Shown piece after piece: positions 29,743 through 45,560 of a stretch of DNA of 59,307 nt. Position 1 is the stretch's first letter; each line of letters begins with the position of its first letter. The DNA is taken from NCBI RefSeq assembly GCF_006546985.1, contig NZ_VATK01000023.1, positions 1 to 59,307 on the forward strand, written 5' to 3'. The notes under the pieces were generated by a model. That model did not search any database and was not told the DNA's origin. It saw only the letters and a list, made by a program, of their open reading frames with translations. This DNA is from Bacillus sp. 03113 (GTDB lineage: Bacteria > Bacillota > Bacilli > Bacillales > Cytobacillaceae). The position numbers were made by a program, and so were the translations under genes.

Positions 29743-31821
29743 ATGGCAAGAGAGTTCTCCTTAGAAAACACTAGAAATATAGGAATCATGGCTCACATTG
29801 ATGCTGGTAAAACAACAACAACTGAGCGTGTCCTTTATTATACTGGTCGTATTCATAAGATTGGTGAAACTCATGAAGGTGCATCACAGATGGACTGGAT
29901 GGAGCAAGAACAAGAACGCGGTATTACCATTACATCAGCAGCAACAACTGCTCAATGGAAAGGTCATCGTGTTAACATTATCGATACTCCTGGACACGTA
30001 GACTTCACGGTCGAAGTTGAACGTTCTTTACGTGTATTAGATGGTGCTGTAGCGGTTCTAGATGCACAATCTGGAGTTGAACCACAAACTGAAACTGTTT
30101 GGCGACAAGCAACTACGTATGGTGTTCCGCGTGTTGTTTTCGTTAATAAAATGGATAAAATCGGTGCAGATTTCTTGTATTCTGTGAAAACAATTCACGA
30201 CCGTTTACAAGCAAATGCTCATCCGATTCAGCTGCCAATTGGTGCTGAAGATCAGTTTGAAGGAATTATTGATTTAGTAGAAATGAAAGCTACTTTCTAC
30301 GGTAATGACTTAGGAACTGATATCGAGGTTCGTGAAATTCCAGAAGAATATAAAGATCAAGCTGATGAATATCGCGAAAAGCTTCTTGAAGCAGTTGCGG
30401 AATTAGATGAAGAGTTAATGGAAAAGTACCTTGGTGGTGAAGAAATCACTAACGAAGAGATTAAAGCAGCTATTCGTCAAGGAACTGTAAACGTTGAATT
30501 CTATCCAGTAATCTGTGGTTCTGCATTCAAGAACAAAGGTGTTCAATTAATGCTAGATGCTGTTATCGATTATCTTCCATCACCATTAGATGTACCAGCA
30601 ATTAAAGGTACTCTTCCTGATTCTGAGGAAGAAGTTGAGCGTCATTCAAGTGATGACGAGCCATTCTCAGCACTTGCATTCAAAGTTATGACTGATCCTT
30701 ATGTAGGTAAATTAACATTCTTCCGTGTGTACTCTGGTACGCTAGAGTCTGGATCATATGTACAAAACTCTACTAAAGGCAAGCGTGAGCGTATTGGTCG
30801 TATCCTTCAAATGCATGCAAATAGCCGCCAAGAAATCTCTAAAGTATTTGCTGGCGATATTGCTGCAGCTGTTGGATTAAAAGATACAACGACTGGTGAC
30901 ACTCTTTGTGATGATAAAAACCTTGTTATCCTAGAGTCCATGCAGTTCCCTGAGCCGGTTATCCAATTATCTGTTGAGCCTAAATCAAAGGCAGACCAAG
31001 ATAAAATGACAACTGCTTTACAAAAGCTTCAAGAAGAGGATCCAACATTTAGAGCTCATACAGACCAAGAAACTGGTCAAGTAATCATCGCTGGTATGGG
31101 TGAGCTTCACTTAGATATTATCGTTGACCGTATGCGTCGCGAATTCAAAGTTGAAGCGAATGTAGGTGCTCCGCAAGTTGCTTATAGAGAAACTTTCCGT
31201 ACTTCTGCACAAGTAGAAGGTAAGTTTGCTCGTCAATCAGGTGGACGCGGTCAATTCGGACACGTTTGGATTGAATTTGCTCCAAACGAAGAAGGAAAAG
31301 GCTTTGAATTTGAAAATGGAATTGTCGGTGGGGTGGTACCTCGTGAGTATATTCCAGCTGTTCAAGCAGGTCTTGAAGATGCGCTTGACAGAGGTGTACT
31401 TGCCGGTTATCCATTAGTCGATATTAAAGCGAGATTATTTGACGGTTCTTACCATGATGTTGACTCATCAGAAATGGCGTTTAAAATTGCTGCTTCTATG
31501 GCGCTTAAAAACGCAGCATCTAAGTGTAACCCAGTTATCCTTGAACCAATCATGAAAGTTGAAGTTGTTATCCCAGAAGAATACATGGGTGACATCATGG
31601 GTGGTATTACTGCTCGTCGTGGTCGCGTTGAAGGAATGGAAGCACGTGGTAACGCTCAAGTTGTTCGTTCAATGGTTCCACTTTCAGAGATGTTTGGATA
31701 TGCAACTTCATTACGTTCTAACACACAAGGTCGTGGTGTATTCTCTATGCACTTTGATCACTATGAAGAAATTCCAAAATCAATCGCTGAAGAAATCATT
31801 AAAAAAAATAAAGGTGAATAA
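29743..31821 (+). CDS. fusA: Elongation factor G
   Basis: The 692-residue translational GTPase has the G1 motif [13 protein letters not shown] near residue 18, switch [10 protein letters not shown], and G4 NKMDK. The domain IV loop ([11 protein letters not shown]) and domain V are full length. It drives ribosomal translocation and, with RRF, recycling. GAAGGAG precedes the ATG. It is followed by tuf after a gap with a perfect hairpin. Confidence 0.99.
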   Translation: MAREFSLENTRNIGIMAHIDAGKTTTTERVLYYTGRIHKIGETHEGASQMDWMEQEQERGITITSAATTAQWKGHRVNIIDTPGHVDFTVEVERSLRVLDGAVAVLDAQSGVEPQTETVWRQATTYGVPRVVFVNKMDKIGADFLYSVKTIHDRLQANAHPIQLPIGAEDQFEGIIDLVEMKATFYGNDLGTDIEVREIPEEYKDQADEYREKLLEAVAELDEELMEKYLGGEEITNEEIKAAIRQGTVNVEFYPVICGSAFKNKGVQLMLDAVIDYLPSPLDVPAIKGTLPDSEEEVERHSSDDEPFSALAFKVMTDPYVGKLTFFRVYSGTLESGSYVQNSTKGKRERIGRILQMHANSRQEISKVFAGDIAAAVGLKDTTTGDTLCDDKNLVILESMQFPEPVIQLSVEPKSKADQDKMTTALQKLQEEDPTFRAHTDQETGQVIIAGMGELHLDIIVDRMRREFKVEANVGAPQVAYRETFRTSAQVEGKFARQSGGRGQFGHVWIEFAPNEEGKGFEFENGIVGGVVPREYIPAVQAGLEDALDRGVLAGYPLVDIKARLFDGSYHDVDSSEMAFKIAASMALKNAASKCNPVILEPIMKVEVVIPEEYMGDIMGGITARRGRVEGMEARGNAQVVRSMVPLSEMFGYATSLRSNTQGRGVFSMHFDHYEEIPKSIAEEIIKKNKGE

Positions 31822-31870
31822 TTGATTTTACCTTTTTAATCAAGTATAACTACTTATGTAGGAAAAAATG

Positions 31871-31897
31871 CTGTGAAATGGAGTACCCATTTCACAG
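31871..31897 (+). other. perfect hairpin between fusA and tuf
   Basis: CTGTGAAATGG (31871-31881) and CCATTTCACAG (31887-31897) form an uninterrupted 11-bp stem around AGTAC. An AT-rich, T-poor stretch follows, so it is not a typical terminator. It could protect or process the tuf message. Confidence 0.65.
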
Positions 31898-31941
31898 TGA
31901 ATAAATATATTAATTTCTCAACCCAAAGGAGGATTTTCCTA

Positions 31942-33129
31942 ATGGCAAAAGCTAAATTCGATCGCTCTAAGCCTCACGTTAACATTGGAACAATCGGTCA
32001 CGTTGACCATGGTAAAACTACTTTAACAGCTGCTATCACTACTGTACTTGCAAAAGCAGGTGGTGCTGAAGCACGTGCATATGATCAAATCGACGCTGCT
32101 CCTGAAGAGCGTGAGCGTGGAATAACAATCTCAACAGCACACGTTGAGTATGAAACTGCAACTCGTCACTATGCACACGTTGACTGCCCAGGACATGCTG
32201 ACTATGTTAAAAACATGATCACTGGTGCTGCTCAAATGGACGGTGGTATCCTAGTTGTTTCTGCAGCTGATGGTCCAATGCCACAAACTCGTGAGCACAT
32301 TCTTTTATCTCGTCAAGTAGGTGTACCTTACCTAGTTGTATTCTTAAACAAATGTGACATGGTTGATGACGAAGAACTTCTTGAATTAGTAGAAATGGAA
32401 GTACGTGATCTTCTTTCTGAATATGATTTCCCTGGTGACGATGTACCAGTTATCAAAGGTTCTGCCCTTAAAGCTCTTGAAGGAGATGCTGCTTGGGAAG
32501 AAAAAATCATTGAGCTTATGACAGCTGTTGATGAGTATATCCCAACTCCAGCTCGTGATACTGAAAAACCTTTCATGATGCCAGTTGAGGATGTATTCTC
32601 AATCACTGGTCGTGGAACAGTTGCAACAGGTCGTGTAGAGCGCGGACAAGTTAAAGTTGGTGATGTAGTTGAAATCATCGGTTTAGCTGAAGAGCCAAAA
32701 TCTACTACTGTTACTGGAGTAGAAATGTTCCGTAAGCTTCTTGATTATGCTGAAGCTGGAGACAATATCGGTGCGCTTCTTCGTGGGGTTGCTCGTGAAG
32801 ATATCCAACGTGGTCAAGTACTTGCTAAACCAGGTACAATTACTCCACACGTAAAATTCAAAGCTGAAGTTTACGTTTTATCTAAAGAAGAAGGTGGACG
32901 TCATACTCCATTCTTCACTAATTACCGTCCTCAGTTCTACTTCCGTACAACTGACGTAACTGGTATTTGTAATCTTCCTGAAGGCGTAGAAATGGTTATG
33001 CCTGGAGATAACATTGAAATGCACGTTGAACTAATTGCTCCAATCGCTATCGAAGAAGGAACTAAGTTCTCTATTCGTGAAGGCGGACGTACTGTTGGCG
33101 CTGGTGTAGTTGCTACAATCGTTGAGTAA
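31942..33129 (+). CDS. tuf: Elongation factor Tu
   Basis: The 395-residue GTPase starts at ATG 31942 ([14 protein letters not shown]) after AAAGGAGGA; longer upstream frames read into the hairpin. G1 is [10 protein letters not shown] near residue 19, followed by [16 protein letters not shown], and a full set of domain II and III motifs. It delivers aminoacyl-tRNA to the ribosome. It ends the str operon with a strong terminator. In B. subtilis ybaC follows; here it is replaced by repeats. Confidence 0.99.
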   Translation: MAKAKFDRSKPHVNIGTIGHVDHGKTTLTAAITTVLAKAGGAEARAYDQIDAAPEERERGITISTAHVEYETATRHYAHVDCPGHADYVKNMITGAAQMDGGILVVSAADGPMPQTREHILLSRQVGVPYLVVFLNKCDMVDDEELLELVEMEVRDLLSEYDFPGDDVPVIKGSALKALEGDAAWEEKIIELMTAVDEYIPTPARDTEKPFMMPVEDVFSITGRGTVATGRVERGQVKVGDVVEIIGLAEEPKSTTVTGVEMFRKLLDYAEAGDNIGALLRGVAREDIQRGQVLAKPGTITPHVKFKAEVYVLSKEEGGRHTPFFTNYRPQFYFRTTDVTGICNLPEGVEMVMPGDNIEMHVELIAPIAIEEGTKFSIREGGRTVGAGVVATIVE

Positions 33130-33142
33130 TTAATTTTCTATG

Positions 33143-33173
33143 AAGCAGATGGTTCACGCCATCTGCTTTTTTG
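33143..33173 (+). terminator. terminator after tuf
   Basis: AAGCAGATGG (33143-33152) pairs with CCATCTGCTT (33159-33168), with a six-base loop and T-run TTTTTTG. Confidence 0.94.
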
Positions 33174-33214
33174 TGCTTAGAAAAAGGTTAAATAGTTTAC
33201 TATCAAATAATCAT

Positions 33215-33251
33215 TTCTCATCAGGGCTGATCAAGGCGCTTTCGCCTTTCT
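33215..33251 (+). repeat. solo right half of the long-hairpin repeat
   Basis: ATCAGGGCTGATCAAGGCGC followed by TTTCGCC equals the right arm of the complete copy immediately downstream, without its left partner. Confidence 0.7.
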
Positions 33252-33255
33252 ATTT

Positions 33256-33376
33256 GTCTAGCTCCAGCGCCTAGCCCTTGTGAAAAATAACCCTTTGCCT
33301 CAAAAAGCAAAGAGCGTGCTTTTGGAGTCAAATGAACATTTTTCTTCAGGGCTGATCAAGGCGCTTTCGCATTTCT
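33256..33376 (+). repeat. long-hairpin repeat, class I, tuf-rpsJ gap
   Basis: It is complete, from GTCTAGCTCCAGCGCC to AAGGCGCTTTCGCATTTC. About 30 bases of the left arm (starting GCGCCTAGCCCTTGTGAAAA) are identical to copy A 17 kb away. The central stem is slightly different (AAAGCAAAGAGCGTGCTTTT). It lies where ybaC is found in B. subtilis. Confidence 0.85.
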
Positions 33377-33404
33377 TTTAATTTTGCGACTATTCATTTT
33401 TGAC

Positions 33405-33433
33405 TTGAAATTATAGTCAGAGCCCGCTATAAT
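33405..33433 (+). promoter_or_regulatory. S10 operon promoter P1
   Basis: TTGAAA (33405-33410), 17 bases, TATAAT (33428-33433). It is about 200 bases upstream of rpsJ. Confidence 0.85.
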
Positions 33434-33473
33434 AGTGAGAGTGTGCAAAACGTAGAAAAAAACATGATAATTG

Positions 33474-33502
33474 TTGCGTTTCTAATTGTGGTTTTGTATA
33501 AT
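33474..33502 (+). promoter_or_regulatory. S10 operon promoter P2
   Basis: TTGCGT (33474-33479), 17 bases, TATAAT (33497-33502). Together with P1 it would drive the whole ribosomal superoperon from rpsJ. Confidence 0.7.
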
Positions 33503-33508
33503 AGACAA

Positions 33509-33942
<434 letters not shown>

Positions 33943-33980
33943 TAAATAAATAATGATAATAATTAGGAGGTGTGACTGAA

Positions 33981-34607
33981 ATGACCAAAGGAATCTTAGG
34001 AAGAAAAATTGGTATGACTCAAGTATTTGCTGAAAACGGCGACCTTATCCCGGTTACTGTTGTAGAAGCTGCTAACAACGTGGTTCTTCAAAAGAAATCT
34101 GTTGAAACAGACGGCTATGAAGCTATTCAACTTGGTTTCGAAGACAAACGTGAAAAGCTTGCTAACAAACCTGAAAAAGGCCACGTTGCGAAAGCAAACA
34201 CTGCTCCTAAGCGCTTCGTTCGTGAATTACGTGACGCAAGCTTAGCGGAGTATGAGGTTGGTCAAGAAGTCAAAGTTGATATTTTTTCAGCAGGTGAAAC
34301 TGTTGATGTAACAGGAATTTCAAAAGGTAAAGGATTTCAAGGCTCTATTAAACGCCACGGACAATCTCGTGGACCAATGGCTCACGGATCACGTTACCAT
34401 CGTCGCCCAGGTTCAATGGGTCCTGTAGCGCCAAACCGTGTATTTAAAGGGAAAGCACTACCTGGCCGTATGGGTGGAGAACAAATTACTGTTCAAAATC
34501 TGGAAATTGTTAAAGTTGACGCCGAGCGTAACCTTCTATTAATTAAAGGAAACGTTCCTGGTGCGAAAAAAGCTTTATTAAAAATTAAAAGTGCGGTTAA
34601 AGCTTAA
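33981..34607 (+). CDS. rplC: Ribosomal protein uL3
   Basis: The 208-residue product starts at ATG 33981 ([16 protein letters not shown]), nine bases after AGGAGGTG. The GTG at 33972 overlaps that site and is rejected. [32 protein letters not shown] is the family signature loop near the peptidyl transferase centre. Confidence 0.97.
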   Translation: MTKGILGRKIGMTQVFAENGDLIPVTVVEAANNVVLQKKSVETDGYEAIQLGFEDKREKLANKPEKGHVAKANTAPKRFVRELRDASLAEYEVGQEVKVDIFSAGETVDVTGISKGKGFQGSIKRHGQSRGPMAHGSRYHRRPGSMGPVAPNRVFKGKALPGRMGGEQITVQNLEIVKVDAERNLLLIKGNVPGAKKALLKIKSAVKA

Positions 34608-34635
34608 GTATTAAGTCGGAAAGGAGGAAACAAAA

Positions 34636-35259
34636 ATGCCTAAAGTAGCGGTATATAACCAAAGCGGAAGCCAGGTTGGAGAAATCGAATTAAACGCTTC
34701 TGTGTTTGGGGTTGAGCCTAACAATCATGTTTTGTTTGAAGCAGTTGTTATGCAAAGAGCATCTTTACGTCAAGGGACACACAAAACTAAAATTCGTTCT
34801 GAAGTAGCTGGTGGTGGACGCAAACCATGGCGTCAAAAAGGAACTGGTCGTGCTCGTCAAGGTTCTATCAGATCTCCACAATGGCGTGGTGGTGGTACAG
34901 TATTTGGTCCTGTTCCACGTAGCTATAGCTATAAATTACCTAAGAAAGTACGTCGTTTAGCGATTAAATCTGCATTATCTTCTAAAGTATTAGAAGAAAA
35001 TATTTTAGTATTAGAAAGCTTAGCTTTCGAAGCTCCAAAAACAAAAGACTTCAAAGGGGTTTTAAAGGGTCTTTCTGTTGAGAAAAAAGCACTAGTTGTG
35101 ACTGCTGATCTAGACGAAAACGTAGCATTATCTGCTCGTAACATTCCTGGAGTAACAGTTGTAACAGCTAACGGCATCAGTGTTTTGGATGTTTTAAATC
35201 ATGATAAATTAATCATGACGAAAGCAGCAGTTGAAAAAGTAGAGGAGGTGCTTGCATAA
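34636..35259 (+). CDS. rplD: Ribosomal protein uL4
   Basis: The 207-residue protein has the exit-tunnel loop [41 protein letters not shown]. In E. coli L4 also represses the S10 operon by attenuation; whether it does so here is unknown. Its stop overlaps the rplW start (TAATG). Confidence 0.98.
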   Translation: MPKVAVYNQSGSQVGEIELNASVFGVEPNNHVLFEAVVMQRASLRQGTHKTKIRSEVAGGGRKPWRQKGTGRARQGSIRSPQWRGGGTVFGPVPRSYSYKLPKKVRRLAIKSALSSKVLEENILVLESLAFEAPKTKDFKGVLKGLSVEKKALVVTADLDENVALSARNIPGVTVVTANGISVLDVLNHDKLIMTKAAVEKVEEVLA

Positions 35260-35543
35260 TGGATGCACGCGAAGTTATTAAGCGCCCCGTTATTACTGAA
35301 CGTACTACTGATCTTATGGCTGAAAAAAAATATACATTTGATGTAGATGTTAGAGCTAACAAAACTCAAGTTAAAGCAGCTGTTGAAGAAATCTTCGGCG
35401 TTAAAGTTGAGAAAGTTAGCGTAATGAACTACAAAGGGAAATTCAAACGTGTAGGGCGTTTTGGTGGTTACACAAACAAACGTCGTAAAGCAATTGTAAA
35501 ATTAACTCAAGATAGCAAAGAAATAGAAATTTTCGAAGCTTAA
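35259..35543 (+). CDS. rplW: Ribosomal protein uL23
   Basis: The 94-residue protein has [21 protein letters not shown] and [24 protein letters not shown]. It lies at the tunnel exit and is the docking site for trigger factor and SRP. It starts inside the rplD stop codon, with GAGGAGGTG upstream in rplD. Confidence 0.98.
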   Translation: MDAREVIKRPVITERTTDLMAEKKYTFDVDVRANKTQVKAAVEEIFGVKVEKVSVMNYKGKFKRVGRFGGYTNKRRKAIVKLTQDSKEIEIFEA

Positions 35544-35551
35544 TTATTTAA

Positions 35552-36742
<1,191 letters not shown>

Positions 36743-36760
36743 TGAGAGGAGGGCATTCAA

Positions 36761-37102
36761 ATGCAAGCTAAAGCTGTCGCAAGAACAGTTCGTATTGCTC
36801 CTCGTAAAGCTCGTTTAGTCGTAGATTTAATTCGAGGAAAGCAAATCGGTGAAGCAGTAGCTATTTTAAAACTTACTCCAAAAGCTGCTTCTCCAATCGT
36901 AGAGAAAGTATTAAAATCTGCATTAGCAAACGCAGAACATAACTACGAAATGGATACAAATACATTAGTAGTTTCCCAAGCATTTGTTGACGAAGGACCA
37001 ACTTTAAAACGTTTCCGTCCTCGCGCAATGGGTCGTGCAAGTGCAATTAACAAACGCACAAGCCATATTACAATCGTATTATCAGAAAAGAAGGAGGGAT
37101 AA
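36761..37102 (+). CDS. rplV: Ribosomal protein uL22
   Basis: The 113-residue protein starts [32 protein letters not shown], and its tunnel-lining hairpin ends in [23 protein letters not shown]. No macrolide-type deletion is visible in the loop. It is three bases from rpsC, so translation is probably coupled. Confidence 0.98.
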   Translation: MQAKAVARTVRIAPRKARLVVDLIRGKQIGEAVAILKLTPKAASPIVEKVLKSALANAEHNYEMDTNTLVVSQAFVDEGPTLKRFRPRAMGRASAINKRTSHITIVLSEKKEG

Positions 37103-37105
37103 TCA

Positions 37106-38392
<1,287 letters not shown>

Positions 38393-38397
38393 CCTGA

Positions 38398-38676
<279 letters not shown>

Positions 38677-38695
38677 TTGTTCGGAATTAGCATGA

Positions 38696-39085
<390 letters not shown>

Positions 39086-39120
39086 TTTAAATCTAATTGC
39101 CTTTAAGGAGGTGCGAACAG

Positions 39121-39432
39121 ATGCATGTAAAAAAGGGTGATAAAGTAATGGTCATCACTGGTAAGGATAAAGGCAAAACAGGTGTTATTCTTGCAGCATT
39201 CCCTAAACAAAGCCGTGTGCTTGTTGAAGGAGTTAACATTGTAAAGAAACACTCTAAGCCATCCCAATTGAATCCGCAAGGCGGAATCATTAACCAGGAG
39301 GCACCTATTCATGTGTCCAACGTTTTGCCTATCGACCCTAAATCTGGCGAACCAACTCGTGTAGGAATTAAAGTGGTAGATGGTAAAAAAATTCGCGTAG
39401 CGAAAAAATCCGGTGAAGTTCTAGATAAATAG
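39121..39432 (+). CDS. rplX: Ribosomal protein uL24
   Basis: The 103-residue product from ATG 39121 ([24 protein letters not shown]) has the B. subtilis length; AAGGAGGTG is nine bases upstream, and an upstream in-frame start would include it. The KOW motif is at residues 5-30. It initiates 50S assembly. Confidence 0.97.
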   Translation: MHVKKGDKVMVITGKDKGKTGVILAAFPKQSRVLVEGVNIVKKHSKPSQLNPQGGIINQEAPIHVSNVLPIDPKSGEPTRVGIKVVDGKKIRVAKKSGEVLDK

Positions 39433-39458
39433 TTTAAAAATGAAGGGAGGTATAATGA

Positions 39459-39998
39459 ATGAGCCGCCTAAAAGAAAAATTTGTTAATGAAATTAGTCCT
39501 GCTTTAGTAAGCAAGTTTAATTATAAATCAGTAATGCAAGTACCTAAGCTTGAAAAAATTGTTCTCAACATGGGTGTTGGTGATGCAGTTCAAAACGCAA
39601 AAGCACTTGATAATGCGGTTGAAGAACTTGCAGTTATCACTGGACAAAAACCAGTTGTAACACGTGCGAAAAAATCAATTGCAGGCTTCCGTCTTCGTGA
39701 AGGTATGCCGATTGGTGCGAAGGTTACACTTCGTGGTGCTCGTATGTATGAATTCCTAGATAAATTAGTTTCAGTTTCACTTCCACGTGTACGTGACTTC
39801 CGTGGAGTATCTAAAAAGTCATTTGATGGTCGCGGAAACTATACTTTAGGTGTTAAAGAACAATTAATTTTTCCAGAAATTAATTACGATCAAGTAAGCA
39901 AGGTTCGTGGTATGGATATCGTTATCGTAACGACTGCCAATACTGATGAAGAAGCTCGTGAACTTTTAACTCAATTTGGAATGCCATTCCAAAAGTAA
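39459..39998 (+). CDS. rplE: Ribosomal protein uL5
   Basis: The 179-residue protein shows [27 protein letters not shown] and [37 protein letters not shown]. It binds 5S rRNA and contacts the P-site tRNA and uS13. GGGAGG precedes the ATG. Confidence 0.98.
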   Translation: MSRLKEKFVNEISPALVSKFNYKSVMQVPKLEKIVLNMGVGDAVQNAKALDNAVEELAVITGQKPVVTRAKKSIAGFRLREGMPIGAKVTLRGARMYEFLDKLVSVSLPRVRDFRGVSKKSFDGRGNYTLGVKEQLIFPEINYDQVSKVRGMDIVIVTTANTDEEARELLTQFGMPFQK

Positions 39999-40004
39999 AC
40001 CTAA

Positions 40005-40208
<204 letters not shown>

Positions 40209-40237
40209 AACCCCATTTTGGGAAGGAGGTTAAAACA

Positions 40238-40636
40238 ATGGTTATGACAGATCCAATTGCAGATTTGCTTACACGCATCCGTAATGCGAATATGGTTCGT
40301 CACGAAAAATTAGAGGTTCCTGCTTCTAAGTTGAAAAAAGAAATCGCTGAAATCCTTAAGCGTGAAGGTTTTGTCCGTGATGTTGAATTTATCGAGGACA
40401 ACAAACAAGGTATCATTCGTATTTTCTTAAAATACGGTGCTAACAATGAGCGCGTTATTACTGGTCTTAAGCGTATTAGTAAGCCTGGTCTTCGAGTTTA
40501 TGCAAAAGCAACTGAAGTACCTCGTGTATTAAACGGACTTGGACTCGCACTAGTTTCTACTTCTCAAGGAGTTCTTACAGATAAAGAAGCTCGTGCTAAA
40601 CAAGTAGGCGGAGAAGTTTTAGCATACGTTTGGTAA
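40238..40636 (+). CDS. rpsH: Ribosomal protein uS8
   Basis: The 132-residue protein starts [45 protein letters not shown] and ends [26 protein letters not shown]. In E. coli it represses the spc operon by binding near rplE. GAAGGAGG precedes the start; ATG 40244 is a less likely alternative. Confidence 0.98.
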   Translation: MVMTDPIADLLTRIRNANMVRHEKLEVPASKLKKEIAEILKREGFVRDVEFIEDNKQGIIRIFLKYGANNERVITGLKRISKPGLRVYAKATEVPRVLNGLGLALVSTSQGVLTDKEARAKQVGGEVLAYVW

Positions 40637-40667
40637 TAGAATTTCTTAATGAATGGAGGTGCAATAA

Positions 40668-41204
40668 ATGTCTCGCGTAGGTAAAAAACCAATTGATATT
40701 CCAGCTGGAGTAACAGTTACAGTTAACAACAGCACAGTTACAGTAAAAGGTCCTAAAGGTGAACTTCAACGTTCTTTTAATCCGGACATTACAATCAATG
40801 TAGAAGAGAACGTGATTAACGTTACTCGTCCTACTGACAATAAAGAACACCGCGCATTACACGGAACAACTCGCGCGTTGCTTTCAAATATGGTTGAAGG
40901 TGTGTCTAAAGGATTTGAAAAAGGTCTTGAGCTAATCGGTGTCGGTTACCGTGCACAAAAACAAGGTAAAAAGCTAGTACTAAACGTAGGATACTCACAT
41001 CCTGTTGAAATCGAACCTGAAGAAGGTATTGAAATCGAAGTACCAGCAAACACGAAGGTCATCGTAAAAGGATTAAGTAAAGAGCGCGTTGGTGCTTTAG
41101 CTGCAAATATTCGTGATGTTCGTCCACCAGAGCCTTATAAAGGTAAAGGGATTCGTTATGAAGGCGAATACGTACGTCGTAAAGAAGGTAAAACTGGTAA
41201 GTAA
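40668..41204 (+). CDS. rplF: Ribosomal protein uL6
   Basis: The 178-residue two-domain protein starts [19 protein letters not shown] and has the C-terminal signature [44 protein letters not shown]. It is close to the sarcin-ricin loop. TGGAGGTG precedes the ATG. Confidence 0.98.
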   Translation: MSRVGKKPIDIPAGVTVTVNNSTVTVKGPKGELQRSFNPDITINVEENVINVTRPTDNKEHRALHGTTRALLSNMVEGVSKGFEKGLELIGVGYRAQKQGKKLVLNVGYSHPVEIEPEEGIEIEVPANTKVIVKGLSKERVGALAANIRDVRPPEPYKGKGIRYEGEYVRRKEGKTGK

Positions 41205-41236
41205 TACCGCATAAGTAAACGAAAGGAGTGACCTGA

Positions 41237-41599
41237 ATGATTACAAAAGCTGATAAAAATGTAGTCCGCAAAAAAAGACATGCTCGTGTTCGTTCTAAAC
41301 TTAGCGGAACTCAAGCTCGTCCTCGTTTAAATGTGTTTCGTTCAAACAAACATATTTATGCGCAAATTATCGATGATGTAAACGGAGTTACTTTAGTAAG
41401 TGCTTCTACTGTAGATAAAGAAATCGAAATTTCTTCTTCTAGCAACGTCGATGCTGCAGTTAAGGTCGGAGAATTAGTAGCTAAACGTGCTGCTGATCAA
41501 GGCATAAAAGCGATTGTATTTGATCGTGGAGGCTATTTATATCATGGTCGCGTAAAAGCATTAGCTGATGCTGCTCGTGAAAACGGCTTAGAATTTTAA
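41237..41599 (+). CDS. rplR: Ribosomal protein uL18
   Basis: The 120-residue protein has [47 protein letters not shown] and [27 protein letters not shown]. It binds 5S rRNA with uL5. AAAGGAGTG precedes the ATG. Confidence 0.98.
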   Translation: MITKADKNVVRKKRHARVRSKLSGTQARPRLNVFRSNKHIYAQIIDDVNGVTLVSASTVDKEIEISSSSNVDAAVKVGELVAKRAADQGIKAIVFDRGGYLYHGRVKALADAARENGLEF

Positions 41600-41606
41600 T
41601 AGATAA

Positions 41607-42122
<516 letters not shown>

Positions 42123-42135
42123 GGGGGGAAATCAA

Positions 42136-42318
42136 ATGGCAAATAAATTAGAAATCACCCTTACTCGTAGTGTGATTGGTCGTCCGCAAGATCAACGCAA
42201 AACAGTTACAGCTTTAGGCTTACGTAAATTAAACCAAACGGTTGAGCAACAAGACAATGCTGCTATTCGCGGTATGATTAATAAAGTTGCCCACCTTGTA
42301 ACGGTAAAAGAAATATAA
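42136..42318 (+). CDS. rpmD: Ribosomal protein uL30
   Basis: The 60-residue protein has [56 protein letters not shown], the full short bacterial L30. A GGGGGG stretch precedes the ATG. Confidence 0.97.
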   Translation: MANKLEITLTRSVIGRPQDQRKTVTALGLRKLNQTVEQQDNAAIRGMINKVAHLVTVKEI

Positions 42319-42350
42319 AATCATTCTTCTTAGAATAAGGAGGTGCCAAA

Positions 42351-42791
42351 ATGAAACTTCATGAATTAAAGCCTGCAGAAGGTTCTCGTCAAGAACGTAA
42401 ACGTAAAGGACGCGGTATCGGTTCTGGTAATGGTAAGACTGCTGGAAAAGGTCATAAAGGACAAAATGCTCGTTCTGGTGGTGGTGTAAGACTTGGATTT
42501 GAAGGTGGTCAAACTCCTTTATATCGTCGTTTGCCAAAACGTGGTTTTACAAACATCAATCGTAAAGAATATGCAATTGTAAACCTTGATGCGTTAAACC
42601 GTTTTGAAGAAGGAACAGAAGTTACTCCAGAACTTCTTATTGAAACAGGCGTTGTAAGTAGTGAAAAAGCAGGGATTAAAATTCTTGCTAAAGGCAAAGT
42701 AGAGAAAAAGCTTACTGTTAAAGCTCATAAATTCTCCTCTGCTGCTAAGGAAGCGATTGAAGCTGCCGGCGGTCAAACTGAGGTGATTTAA
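42351..42791 (+). CDS. rplO: Ribosomal protein uL15
   Basis: The 146-residue protein has the glycine- and arginine-rich N-terminal extension ([51 protein letters not shown]). The C-terminal [22 protein letters not shown] is conserved. Its stop overlaps the secY start (TAATG), the usual coupling of the ribosomal and translocon genes. Confidence 0.98.
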   Translation: MKLHELKPAEGSRQERKRKGRGIGSGNGKTAGKGHKGQNARSGGGVRLGFEGGQTPLYRRLPKRGFTNINRKEYAIVNLDALNRFEEGTEVTPELLIETGVVSSEKAGIKILAKGKVEKKLTVKAHKFSSAAKEAIEAAGGQTEVI

Positions 42792-44083
42792 TGTTTCAGA
42801 CAATCTCCAATTTTATGCGCGTGGGTGAAATAAGACGAAAAATCATATTCACCCTTTTAATGTTGATTGTTTTTCGCATCGGGACATTTATACCTGTACC
42901 AAATGTGAATGCAGAGCTATTACAAGCTCAAGACCAGCTTAGTGCCTTTGGGATTTTAAACACGTTCGGTGGAGGAGCACTTATGAACTTCTCTATCTTT
43001 GCTATGGGCATTCTGCCATACATTACGGCATCTATTATTGTTCAACTATTGCAAATGGACGTTGTCCCGAAATTTACAGAGTGGTCTAAGCAAGGAGAGG
43101 CTGGGCGACGTAAGTTGACTCAGTTTACTAGATATTTTACTATCGTGCTTGGTTTCATCCAAGCTATTGGTATGTCTTATGGATTTAATAATCTGGCAAA
43201 TGGCCAGTTGATTGATAATCCTGGAATTGGCTCCTATTTACTAATCGCCGTGGTTTTAACTGGAGGTACAGCCTTTTTGATGTGGTTGGGAGAAGAAATT
43301 ACGTCAAGAGGGGTTGGAAATGGTATTTCTATTATCATTTTCGCTGGTATTGCAGCAGGAATTCCATCAGGAGTGAACCAAATTTATGCTCAACAGTTTG
43401 AAAACCCTGGTGATCAGCTATTTCTTCGAATCGTGACGGTTGTTCTAATCTTGGTAGCAGTCGTTGCAATCGTAGTAGGGGTTATCTTTATTCAACAAGC
43501 TTTAAGAAAAATTCCAATACAGTATGCAAAAAGTGTAGCAGGACGTAATTCGGTTGGCGGACAATCGACACATTTACCTTTAAAAGTAAATGCTGCTGGT
43601 GTTATTCCAGTCATTTTCGCATCGTCGTTTCTCGTGACACCGAGAACAGTCGCCTCTTTCTTTGAGCAAAATGACGTTACATTATGGATTCAAAAAGTAT
43701 TTGATTATACTCATCCTATTGGAATGATCATGTATACTGCATTAATTATTGCTTTTGCTTATTTTTATGCCTTCATTCAAGTTAATCCTGAACAGCTTTC
43801 AGAAAACTTGAAGAAGCAGGGCGGATATATTCCAGGTATTCGACCAGGCAAAAGTACTCAGGAATACTTGACTCGTGTACTTTATCGATTAACTTTAGTT
43901 GGTGCTCTGTTCCTCGCAGCCATTGCTGTTCTTCCAGTTTTCTTTATTAAGTTTTCTGGATTGCCGCAATCCGCTCAAATAGGTGGAACAAGCTTGCTCA
44001 TCGTAGTAGGGGTTGCACTTGAAACGATGAAACAGCTCGAAGCACAGTTAGTTAAGCGTCATTATAAAGGATTCATTAAATAG
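42791..44083 (+). CDS. secY: SecY, protein translocase channel subunit
   Basis: The 430-residue membrane protein has ten predicted transmembrane segments, beginning KIIFTLLMLIVFRIGTFIPVP. The plug region GGGALMNFSIFAMGILPYITASIIVQLL and the cytosolic C5/C6 loops (GRNSVGGQSTHLPLKVN, YIPGIRPGKSTQEYL) are present. It forms the SecYEG channel with SecE. It starts inside the rplO stop. Confidence 0.98.
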   Translation: MFQTISNFMRVGEIRRKIIFTLLMLIVFRIGTFIPVPNVNAELLQAQDQLSAFGILNTFGGGALMNFSIFAMGILPYITASIIVQLLQMDVVPKFTEWSKQGEAGRRKLTQFTRYFTIVLGFIQAIGMSYGFNNLANGQLIDNPGIGSYLLIAVVLTGGTAFLMWLGEEITSRGVGNGISIIIFAGIAAGIPSGVNQIYAQQFENPGDQLFLRIVTVVLILVAVVAIVVGVIFIQQALRKIPIQYAKSVAGRNSVGGQSTHLPLKVNAAGVIPVIFASSFLVTPRTVASFFEQNDVTLWIQKVFDYTHPIGMIMYTALIIAFAYFYAFIQVNPEQLSENLKKQGGYIPGIRPGKSTQEYLTRVLYRLTLVGALFLAAIAVLPVFFIKFSGLPQSAQIGGTSLLIVVGVALETMKQLEAQLVKRHYKGFIK

Positions 44084-44123
44084 CATAGTTTTTATGGGGA
44101 CGGTTTGTTCCCTAATAGCTATG
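44084..44123 (+). other. stem-loop between secY and adk
   Basis: CATAG...CTATG encloses GGGGAC (44096-44101) pairing with GTTCCC (44107-44112). There is no T-run. The inner GGGGACGGTTTGTTCCC resembles REP-like palindromes seen in several Firmicutes, but only this one copy occurs here. Confidence 0.5.
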
Positions 44124-44129
44124 TGTTAG

Positions 44130-44797
<668 letters not shown>

Positions 44798-44798
<1 letters not shown>

Positions 44799-45544
44799 TG
44801 ATTATTTGTAAAACTCCCCGTGAAATTGACATTATGCGAGAAGCTGGTCGTATCGTTGCCTTGACTCATCAGGAGTTAAAAAAGCACATTAGTCCAGGAA
44901 TTTCTACCATTGAATTAGATGCGATTGCTGAAGAGTTTATTCGTAAACATAATGCAATTCCATCTTTCAAAGGGTATAATGGGTTTCGTGGTAGTATTTG
45001 TGCATCTGTTAACCATGAGCTCGTTCATGGCATCCCGGGTAACCGTGTCCTAAGCGAAGGCGATATTATCAGTATTGATATTGGTGCAAAATTTAATGGA
45101 TATCATGGTGACTCGGCTTGGACCTATCCTGTAGGAAACATTGATGAAGAGACTGCGCGTTTACTAAAAGTGACGGAGGAATCTTTATATCAAGGACTAA
45201 AGGAAGCTAAGCCCGGTGAACGTTTAACGAACATCTCCCATGCGATTCAAACGTATACTGAGTCTTATGGCTTTTCCATTGTACGCGAGTATGTTGGTCA
45301 TGGAATCGGGCAAGACTTACATGAGGATCCACAAATTCCTCATTACGGACTACCGAATAAAGGACCTATATTAAAGCCTGGTATGGTACTTTGTATTGAA
45401 CCGATGGTGAATGCAGGAAGCCGATACGTAAGGACACTAGCTGATGATTGGACGGTTGTAACAGTAGATGGGAAAATGTGCGCTCATTTTGAACATACGA
45501 TTGCCATTACTGATACAGGTTATGAAATATTAACTAAAGCCTAA
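44798..45544 (+). CDS. map: Methionine aminopeptidase, type I
   Basis: The 248-residue enzyme keeps the five metal ligands: the two Asp in [21 protein letters not shown], His in [18 protein letters not shown], and Glu in CIEPMVNAG and FEHTIAIT. The substrate-side His of [12 protein letters not shown] is present. It removes initiator Met from nascent proteins. It starts within the adk stop (TAATG). Confidence 0.98.
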
Positions 45545-45560
45545 AGTGTAGGTGATCACA

